From Saccharum officinarum (taxonomy: Eukaryota > Streptophyta > Magnoliopsida > Poales > Poaceae), in assembly GCA_020631735.1 (NCBI GenBank), contig CM036197.1, positions 42,951,880 to 43,015,879 of the forward strand: 64,000 nucleotides of DNA, given 5' to 3'. Under the pieces are notes generated by a model. That model saw only the letters and a program-made list of their open reading frames with translations. It was not told the origin of the DNA and made no database searches. Positions 57,023-64,000 of this stretch are shown one piece after another. Position 1 is the first letter of the stretch. Every line of letters starts with the position of its first letter. The translations under genes and the position numbers were made by a program.

Positions 57023-57254
57023 AATGGTATTAGAGCCCATGGTCGAAAAAACTTGAAAAATCTTAGCACGGTCCATCCAGGCTAGGCATCAATCGAGTGT
57101 TCACTTTCCAGTGGCTCAGGAAAAATGATAGCAAGAAACAATTGGTATCGGAGCCCATAGTCGGAAAAATCTGAAAAATCTCAGCACGGTCCATCCAGGC
57201 TAGGCATCAATCGAGTGTTCACTTTCTAGCGGCTCAGGGAAAATGATAACAAGA
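57022..57254 (+). repeat. 117-bp tandem duplication including primer-site-like sequence
   Basis: Two copies begin with GGTATTAGAGCCCAT (57025) and GGTATCGGAGCCCAT (57142). Both continue with AGCACGGTCCATCCAGGCTA and GGCATCAATCGAGTGTTCAC. Confidence 0.8.
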
Positions 57255-57647
57255 AAAGAGCGAGGATGAGACGATCTCTCGTCCCTAATTTTTAAATGAA
57301 CCATATCGGCGTGGCTAGCGCCCGGACATCCGGACGGACGTGCGCATCTAGACACCTGCGTAGCCCGTCTCCGTCTGCCTCGCTCTGACTCGTGCGCGCA
57401 CCCCGTCCTCCACGCTGCGCCTGTCGCTCCTCGCGTCAGGACTGCCGCGTAGCCCGTCCTCGTCTGCCTCGCCCCCGCCTCGCACGCGCACCTACCCTGT
57501 CACTTCGCCCCGCTCCTTCCCCCTGCCCCTTCCTCACTCTCCGTGTGGGTGAGACTTGAGAGCCGACCCCCAGCGCGCTGCGCCCCCTTAGCCAGCCCCC
57601 ACCTCGTCACGCCCCCATCCCCCGGTGCCCGGGCCGTGCGCCCGTCA
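57255..57647. other. GC-rich region, no gene recognised
   Basis: It contains GACATCCGGACGGACG and repeated CCGCGTAGCCCGTC-type words, perhaps the end of a DNA transposon. No domain was seen in the open frames. Confidence 0.35.
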
Positions 57648-58060
57648 CTCACTGTGCCCTCATAAAACACTTGCAACATGAAACACTTGGATGCAACATA
57701 TAAGTGACATAGATGAAATATTTGAAACATACTCTTACAACATATGTGTGAAAACATATGTAACATATAGATAAAACACTTACAACATATATGTGAAACA
57801 TATGCAACATCCAAATAAAGCACTTGCAATATGTGTGTGAAACATATGCAACATCCAAATAAAACACTTATTGCAACATACGTCTGAAATAGATAAAACA
57901 TTTTGAACAAACGCTTGCAACATACCTTTAAAAACACTTGCAAAATATGCAACATATGCAACATCCCGATCTACTTTTGCAACATCTACATGTAATAGTT
58001 GCAGCATACCTCTGAAACATCTGAAACACTTGAAACATACATTTGCAACAAAGAGGAGGG
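57648..58060. repeat. degenerate tandem array of AAACACTTGCAACATA units
   Basis: About a dozen diverged copies of words such as AAACACTTGCAACATATGTG and GAAACATATGCAACATCC. Minus-strand open frames across it are by-products of the repeat (they read as repeated hydrophobic/Cys residues) and not genes. Confidence 0.8.
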
Positions 58061-58129
58061 AAAGGCCGGGACTAGTCGATTTTGTTCGTCGGGGTGGAAT
58101 ATGGTGGCGTGCGAGCACCACCGGCCATA

Positions 58130-59025
58130 GTTATTAGGACCGGACCGGACATTGAACCGGTGAGGCTATCGGTTCACTAGTTCATTGGTCCAACCGTTAT
58201 GAACCGGTTGAGCCGCCGGTCCGATAGTTTTGAACCGGATAAATTAAACTGGCCACAAATATTTCAAACCGGTGCAATATAATGTTATATAACAGGGAAT
58301 TAATAACATATGATTAATCATATATACAAATAAGCTAATAAAGAACACAATTATATAACCATCTTCGAAATAATTTAGCCACAAGTTCACAACAGGCACT
58401 CCAAAATCAACATGTGTCTGTTAACGGTTCTTAACTCAAATAATCTAACCATCAAAATATAATAAATGACAACATTTCATAATGTGTCATAGCAAGATAG
58501 ACCTTAATTTAACAAGTTCTACCCCACAAAAAAATTAATACAAAAAGAATTTCAATAGTAATTCAAATATTCACAGTTTGAAAATAATCTCAAATGCTGT
58601 GATAAAGTGTACCATTGTGAAGAGCTTGTCAAGATAGTCAAAATAGATGTATTATGTATGTATTTTAGAGCTCGAATGAAAAAGATATTAAATTTTGAAA
58701 TTAAAAAAAAGTCCAAAGTCAACAACAAATGGAGCACGGAGCCTGGCAGGCCTGTACGCACGCACACATCACACATTCATGCCCGAACACGCAGGCGGCA
58801 GTAGCAGACAGGCAGGCCCCAGCGCCAGTTGCACACGCGGGACGCAGCACCACGCGCACCACCGGACAAGATCTTCAGACCGAGACGGTTCAGACAGAAC
58901 TGGCCGGTTCAACCAGTTTTTACCGGTCCGATTGCATGGACGGTCTTCTAAGTGAACCGGACCGCTATACTCTCTGGTTCGGTCTTTTACCGGTCGGACC
59001 GCCGGTCCGGTCCGGCCCTAATAAC
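58130..59025. mobile_element. hAT-like inverted-repeat element (896 bp), CCGGT-rich
   Basis: The ends GTTATTAGGACCGGACCGG and CCGGTCCGGCCCTAATAAC are inverted. Both terminal zones are filled with GAACCGG/CCGGTTC and GGTCCG units around an AT-rich middle and a GC-rich stretch at 58740-58870. A clean target duplication was not found, so the superfamily is inferred from resemblance to its neighbours. Confidence 0.7.
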
Positions 59026-59281
59026 AATGCCACCAGCACAAGCATCAGCGGCGCCACGCGAGCACCACCACCAGCAACACTGACCATGAGCAAGCGGTGC
59101 GGCGCACGGCTAAAGCATGGAGCGAGCGTGATGGGCGGGAGCGAGAAGCACAGGGTGAGGCGCGCGGTGGAAGAAGGCCGCAGCAGCGGGCAGAGTGAGG
59201 CGCGGTGTGCAAATAGGACGGACACTCGTGGACAAGCATTACCACTAATTTTATGTTTGATTGAGGAGATAGATTATCTTA

Positions 59282-59629
59282 GGCTGTGTCTAGATCCCGA
59301 GGCTAAAAGTTTAGTCGTGTCACATCGGACATTTGGGTGCTAACTAGAAGAACTAAACATGAACAAATTATAAAACTAATTGCACAAGAATAACTAATTA
59401 GCGAGACGAATCTATTAAACCTAATTAATGCATAATTAGTAAATATTTACTGTAGCACCACATTATCAAATCATGGACTAATTAGACTTAATAGATTCGT
59501 CTTACAAATTAACTTCAATTTATGTAATTAGTTTGGTATTAGCCTACGTTTAATACTTCTAATTGCTATCAAATATAAAAAATTCAATGTGCCAGAGCTA
59601 AACTTTTGCCGAAGGAAACAAACACAGCC
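59282..59629. mobile_element. MITE (348 bp)
   Basis: The ends GGCTGTGTCTAGATC and AACAAACACAGCC are inverted. GACGAATCTATTAAACCTAA and its inverse TTAATAGATTCGTC lie symmetrically inside, together with the common grass MITE words GGCTAAAAGTTTAGTCGTGT and CACATCGGACATTTG. Non-coding. The target duplication is unclear. Confidence 0.82.
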
Positions 59630-59672
59630 TTTTCAGTTCGGTTGAAGAGAGATCCAAGCTATGGGACGGGAG

Positions 59673-60229
59673 TCGAGATGGCAACGGGTACGTACCCGAC
59701 GGATAGTGCTCACCCGTATCCGTACCCGCAAAATTTTACCCGTCGGGTTACCCGTACCCGCATGCGGGTAAAAAAATAGTTCCATACCCGTACCCGCCGG
59801 GTAATTCTCACCCGACGGGTAACCCGTACCCGATAACATACCCGAAAATTACCTAAAAATATCAAATAGTCACATGCAAAAATAAATAATTCTAAGCTTC
59901 CAACAAGTTACAAACATGCTAACAAAATATTAGTAGCATCATTACAACAAAGACAATCTACTAGAAATATAGTGGATGTCTCAATGGGCCAAATTCATGA
60001 CTTATATGCGCTAAAATAACTGAGGTTGACTAGTTATTTTTGCGGGTATGTCTTACCCGTGGGTATGCGGGTATGGGTAGTATACACCCGCACCCGTACC
60101 CGCATACCCGATGGGTATAGGATTTTACCCAATAACATACCCACGGGTAGAAAATTCATTCCATACCCGCCTCTTTATCGGGTAATACCTGTCGGGTACT
60201 CGGGTTTCGGGTACCCGTTGCCATCTCTA
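59673..60229. mobile_element. hAT-type element, CGGGTA-rich (557 bp), copy B, inverted
   Basis: The ends TCGAGATGGCAACGGG and CCCGTTGCCATCTCTA are inverted, with the 8-bp duplication GACGGGAG at 59665-59672 and 60230-60237. The body is the reverse complement of 55078-55640 with few differences. Confidence 0.93.
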
Positions 60230-60237
60230 GACGGGAG

Positions 60238-61085
60238 CACTTGTGCTAGCAATCGTCAACGTTAAAAGTAACTGTCGTTTATGGGTCCACATGTCATCCT
60301 CTATGCGTACTATAATTATCTTTTTTTTCCCTTACGGCCTTATCTTCTCACGGACTCTCACGGTGCGCCGCCGCCGCCCGCTCGTTAACTCCCGTTTCGT
60401 CGTCCCTCCCGACGCAGCGCCGCCTGCACCGCTCACGACGCGCCGGCCGCCCAGCGCTTCCTTCGCAGGGGGCCGCGCCTCCCTCACCAGGTTGCGCTGC
60501 TGGCGCCGCTTGCCAGGAGCTCGGTCGCCGCGAGATCCATTGCCATGAGCTCATGGCTGCCGCGCATTCCACATCGTCCCGCGTCGCTGGGAGGCGCTCC
60601 GGTCAAGCCGTCGCAATCTCCACGCCGCTGGCTATCGAGGTGCGTTCCATCCGCTCGTCCTGGTCTCTGCGCCTTCATCCGCCAACGAGGACAAACTCGT
60701 CCCCTCGAGGCTCGATTAGTCGATTGTAGCCGTAGGGGACGGGTCCCGACCCTCCTCGCCCCGGAACCAAACACTTTTGAAAAGGGCTGGCCCCGTCCTT
60801 GTTGTCCCGGCAACCAAACACATGGTAATCTATCCAAACGTTGCTTCGCCCTGCAGCCCCGGAACTGCGAGTCCCTGGCTCCCTGCAGCACGGGAACAGA
60901 TCAAGTCATGCGTACTCAGCCATTATTCAGCGTGGCGTGGTAGGCGACGACTACTCAGACATTATTCAGCATGGCGTGGTAGGCGACGTGACCGACAAAG
61001 TCGTCGGAGACCGCGAGCTGCGCGTGCGCGGCCACCGCTACACTGGAAAACGACTTGTGAAACTAACCCGCAGCACTGCACTGTC
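60238..61085. other. GC-rich region, no gene supported
   Basis: It contains open frames (60545-60943, 60777-61091 plus) without recognised domain and a 39-bp tandem repeat at 60914-60990 (ACTCAGCCATTATTCAGC unit). It might be the 5' part of a lost host gene; no evidence beyond composition. Confidence 0.35.
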
Positions 61086-63237
61086 AGGTAGTCGGTAGTC
61101 CTCGCTTCGCTATCGTGAGTCGTGAGTCGTGACTCGTGACTACTCTACTCATGAGTCATGAGTACGTTACTGCGAACACAAGGTTGACAAGTACCCTTGT
61201 GTGTTCGTTTTGTGATGAGTGATTGTCAATGTGATCCACGAAGTAGGTTGAGTGGTGACTAACCCTACCTTGGCGAAAGCCTTATGTGCGACATATCTCT
61301 TGGTTTGTGTTGTGCATGTGTGGAGCACGGAGGCGGTAGTCGACGGCGAGGTGAAGGTCAAGGAGGACGTGCCGTGCCGATGGACCGAAGGGGTGAAGGA
61401 CGGACGTGAAGCTTGGACCGAGGGACCCGGAGGCCGGGTGGCTAGCTGCGGTGGCTGACACTTGGGACATCGACAAGCGCGAGAAGACATGGGAGTGACC
61501 GTGTTGACCGTGGAGGTGACACGCGTCGGATGGCGGGGGAAGCGTATGGAGTACGCTACTCGCGGAGCGGTTTGATGGTTTGGGCCTCAAAACCATCGGA
61601 GGCGGGTTTACGGGTTTGGGCCTCAAAACCCGGGCGGAGGTTCCGAGGAGGAACGGACGACACGTGGCGGCATCGGGGAGTTCGCGTCGAGGCGAAGCTA
61701 CTGGTGAGAAGGTGCGGTGGCCGTCGGATCAAGACTACATCGGGTTGAACCATAACGCCCTCGGCTTAGTGGTTTAACCCAAGTTACCTTAAGGGTATTT
61801 AGGGGAATGTAAAATAGCCTGTTAAATAGAGGATGGCAGCCCCAAGCCACTCTTACCTCTCTACCCATTTCTCATTTGTTCCTCTTTCTTTAGGGTTAGC
61901 TTGTAGTTCATGTGAGAGGTCACAAAATCTGAGATTTTCGTGGTGTATTTCCTGTGATTTGGAGTGGGAATGGAGGCCCGAATCCTCCAGTTATCCTCTG
62001 GGATTCATCGATTGAAGTTGTGATTTCCGTTCAATGTGTTCTTGAGATTTTTCCCATTTTCGTGCTTGGCTACGATCTAATTTTACCGGAGTTTGGGTGA
62101 ATCCCAGGCAATGATTTTTGGGAAATCAGTTCGTAGCTAGGTGTATTTAAGCTGTGCAAATTTTGGGGTCGATTCATGGTGTTTTGAGTCGGATTTCATT
62201 TGATTTTCGTGGCCGCCCCTCTTCTGTGCAGAGCGCTCGGTGTTGCTGTGTTCGTTCTTCTGCTCTGCGTGCGCGTGCTCCAGGTCAGTCCACAAGTGCA
62301 GGGGTTGCGTGTCCTCCATGGAGGCGCTGCTGCATGTGCGTCAGGCACTGGCCCTAGGTGTACACCGGTCTTGAATCCAGCGAAGCACCTGCGTTTTTCT
62401 CTCGGTGTGTTCTCGTATTCTGTTCGTGTATTCGTAAGTCTCAAGCTGTTCGTGTCCGCCTTCTCTCTGTGCGTGATTTTCTTGTTATGTGCTAGCTGGA
62501 TTCGCTGCTCCTCCAGTAGAAACACTCGCGTTTGAACAGCAGGCGAAGCACCAGTGCTAACCGGTGGTATTTGACTGGTGATTTTTGGAGCCAAGCACTG
62601 CAACTCGTTCCCTCTTGTCTCTGATTGGTCAGAAGCTTGTCTCTTCCTTCAGTGAATTACTAAAGCTATCTTTAGCTAATCTTTGGAGCATTAAATTACT
62701 TCTTTTACTTGATTTGGTACTCAGGTTGTGGAATCAATTTCTTCTCTGTGTATGATGCTCTGTGCTTTCAGCATTTCTGTGCAGGGTGTGATTGGAGGGA
62801 GCAAGACTTCAGGGGCAGCTACTCCTTAGTTGCCTGGCCTGATTGCAGTTTGTTTCCTTTCACTGGGTAGTTGCTTGCTTCTTTGCTAGCTGTGTCATTC
62901 TTGTGCACCAGGTCTTCTTCCAAGCATCGAGCAGATTACAGTGCCTTGCTTCCAGCTCTAGGTGCTGCTTTTAGCGCTAACAGAACCCAGCAGCTTCTCT
63001 ATTCTGTGATTGGCTATTCTTCTCGGACTAAGCTCCGTTTTGAATTCCGTCTTTTGTGTTGGATTCCTATTGTTCCGAGGAATTTATCTAAGTGCTCTTG
63101 TCACCAGTTGACTTGAGTAATTTAGTTTAGGAACTTATTTGTACTTGGCGGTGATTTTGGGACAGCGGCCAAATATTTTGAAAGAAATTTGAGGCTCCCA
63201 TTCACCCCCCCTCTGGTCGCCGTTTTCGGTCCTTCAA
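61086..63237 (+). repeat. 5' LTR of SIRE/Maximus-type copia element (start uncertain)
   Basis: The segment ends GGTCCTTCA directly before a primer site. It contains long-LTR features of grass SIRE-type elements (GAGCACGGAGG and GGCGAGGTGAAGGTCAAGGA near 61320-61360, then a T-rich U5). The left border is not certain: TGTCAGGTAG at 61081 is one candidate. Open frames inside have no domain. Confidence 0.6.
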
Positions 63238-63252
63238 TTGGTATCGGAGCCG
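63238..63252 (+). other. primer-binding site of SIRE-type copia element
   Basis: ATTGGTATCGGAGCC lies immediately after the LTR end, the tRNA-Met-type primer site variant usual in this lineage. Confidence 0.8.
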
Positions 63253-63299
63253 GTTAAGGATCATTCCACCTTAATCGGTCCGTGATCCACGAAGGCGAC

Positions 63300-64000
63300 A
63301 TGGAGCGTGGTTCCGGCAAACCACCGTTCTTCGATGGAACAAATTATCCCTATTGGAAGATCCACATGTCCGCGCATCTCCAGGGGATTGATTGGCTTGT
63401 TTGGGAGATATGCGAGGATGCTACTTACGTTGTGCTTGAACCCCGTGCTCGTGTCACGCAAGATCAAAGAGATCGACACAACGCTAATAGCAGAGCTCGC
63501 GCAGTTCTTTTCTCGAGTCTTTCTCTTCAGGAGTTCGAAAGAGTCTCTGATTGTACTACTGCTCGGGAGATCTGGGTGAGGCTTCAGAGCTATCACGAGG
63601 GGACCGCACAGGTCAAAACCAGACTCTACGAGACGTACAAGAGGAAGTACGAGAACTTCACCCAGCTTGATGGCGAGTCCATCGATGCCATGTTTTCTCG
63701 CTTTCAGACCATCGTCAACAAGATGCGAGCAAACAAGGCACAGTTACCTTATGATGATCATGAGAGGGCACTCAAGCTTCTATATGCCCTAGATCGGAAG
63801 GTATGGGATGTGAAGGTGATCGCCATCATTGAGTCTTCGGGGTATGAGACCCTCACTGTGGATGAGCTTTTCAGCAAGCTCAAGTCCACCGAGATCGACT
63901 ACCAGACCCAAGCCAAGCTGAAGAATCCCTCTGCACCGACTATGGCCTTGGTCTCAGGTAATGGCTCAAGTTCTTTGGCTAACCCTTCACAGGTGTCTTT
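63300..64000 (+). CDS. copia gag (SIRE/Maximus type), 5' part, open to window edge
   Basis: The ATG at 63300, about 50 bp after the primer site, opens a frame without any stop to base 64000 (about 233 residues so far). It begins MERGSGKPPFFDGTNYPYWK and contains the DUF4219/UBN2 gag features of copia elements: IWVRLQSYHEGTAQVKTRL, an FTQLDGESIDAMFSRF segment, and DHERALKLLYALDRKVWDVK. Gag would form the virus-like particle that packages element RNA. This is the only intact transposon coding region in the window, which suggests a young insertion; pol lies beyond the right edge. The lineage is assigned by motif resemblance and the primer-site variant. Confidence 0.85.
   Translation, partial: MERGSGKPPFFDGTNYPYWKIHMSAHLQGIDWLVWEICEDATYVVLEPRARVTQDQRDRHNANSRARAVLFSSLSLQEFERVSDCTTAREIWVRLQSYHEGTAQVKTRLYETYKRKYENFTQLDGESIDAMFSRFQTIVNKMRANKAQLPYDDHERALKLLYALDRKVWDVKVIAIIESSGYETLTVDELFSKLKSTEIDYQTQAKLKNPSAPTMALVSGNGSSSLANPSQVS

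Noticed and set aside
57500..57964. 154-residue minus-strand open frame with repeated hydrophobic/Cys pattern
   Set aside because: The pattern comes from the tandem DNA repeat; it is not a membrane protein gene.

Overview
This window is nuclear DNA from a grass (Poaceae, probably Panicoideae; that placement is inference). The evidence is the mix of dense nested plant transposons, a spliced cluster of G-type lectin (S-domain) receptor kinase genes with typical GT-AG introns, and grass-style MITEs (Stowaway, hAT-type, MULE-type). No prokaryotic features, tRNA/rRNA genes or CRISPR arrays were seen. Every host gene found carries lesions; the only uninterrupted coding region of note is a retrotransposon gag that runs off the right edge.

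Layout. 1-12179: a Ty3/gypsy chromovirus of the Tekay/Del type with a broken coiled-coil ORF upstream of gag, a gag-pol frame killed by seven stop codons, and two LTRs that match only in their 3' 1.3 kb. 12180-14270: flank with a Stowaway MITE and a second MITE, leading into the 5' region of receptor-kinase pseudogene 1. 14271-26989: that pseudogene, whose signal-peptide codons are split by a 9.5-kb CACTA element (14324-23820) flanked by a CCT duplication. 28536-36101: a receptor-kinase inverted duplication: a minus-strand kinase half (28536-30176) abuts a plus-strand ectodomain piece (30303-30815), and the plus-strand kinase half follows at 34459-36101. The intron between them holds a 50-bp LINE tail, a small CACTA element with a retroposon inserted inside its terminal repeat, and a Stowaway MITE. 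36367-37566: a LINE with the inverted structure of twin priming.

37567-41088: a probable LTR remnant, a 659-bp hAT element and a frameshifted 3' exon of fructose-bisphosphate aldolase. 41089-47774: a complete Ty1/copia element (5-bp target duplication GTTGC) with a dead pol. 47775-49680: AT-rich DNA with a roughly 370-bp tandem duplication. 49892-53825: a SINE and receptor-kinase pseudogene 3, the best-preserved copy, with one nonsense codon and one single-base frameshift. 53982-60237: an LTR fragment, three hAT elements with perfect 8-bp target duplications, a fourth hAT-like inverted-repeat element, another MITE, a TRIM-like LTR and a minisatellite-like array. 61086-64000: the 5' LTR, primer site and open gag of a SIRE/Maximus-type copia element.

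How it fits together: the ancestral content is a local cluster of S-domain receptor kinases, membrane proteins with a lectin/S-locus/PAN ectodomain and a cytoplasmic Ser/Thr kinase. The cluster has been duplicated, partly inverted and then filled with transposons. Homologous promoters (around 13.2-13.6 kb and 49.7-49.9 kb) and homologous 3' flanks (28.3, 36.2 and 55.7/56.7 kb) tie the copies together and expose later insertions as gaps in the homology.
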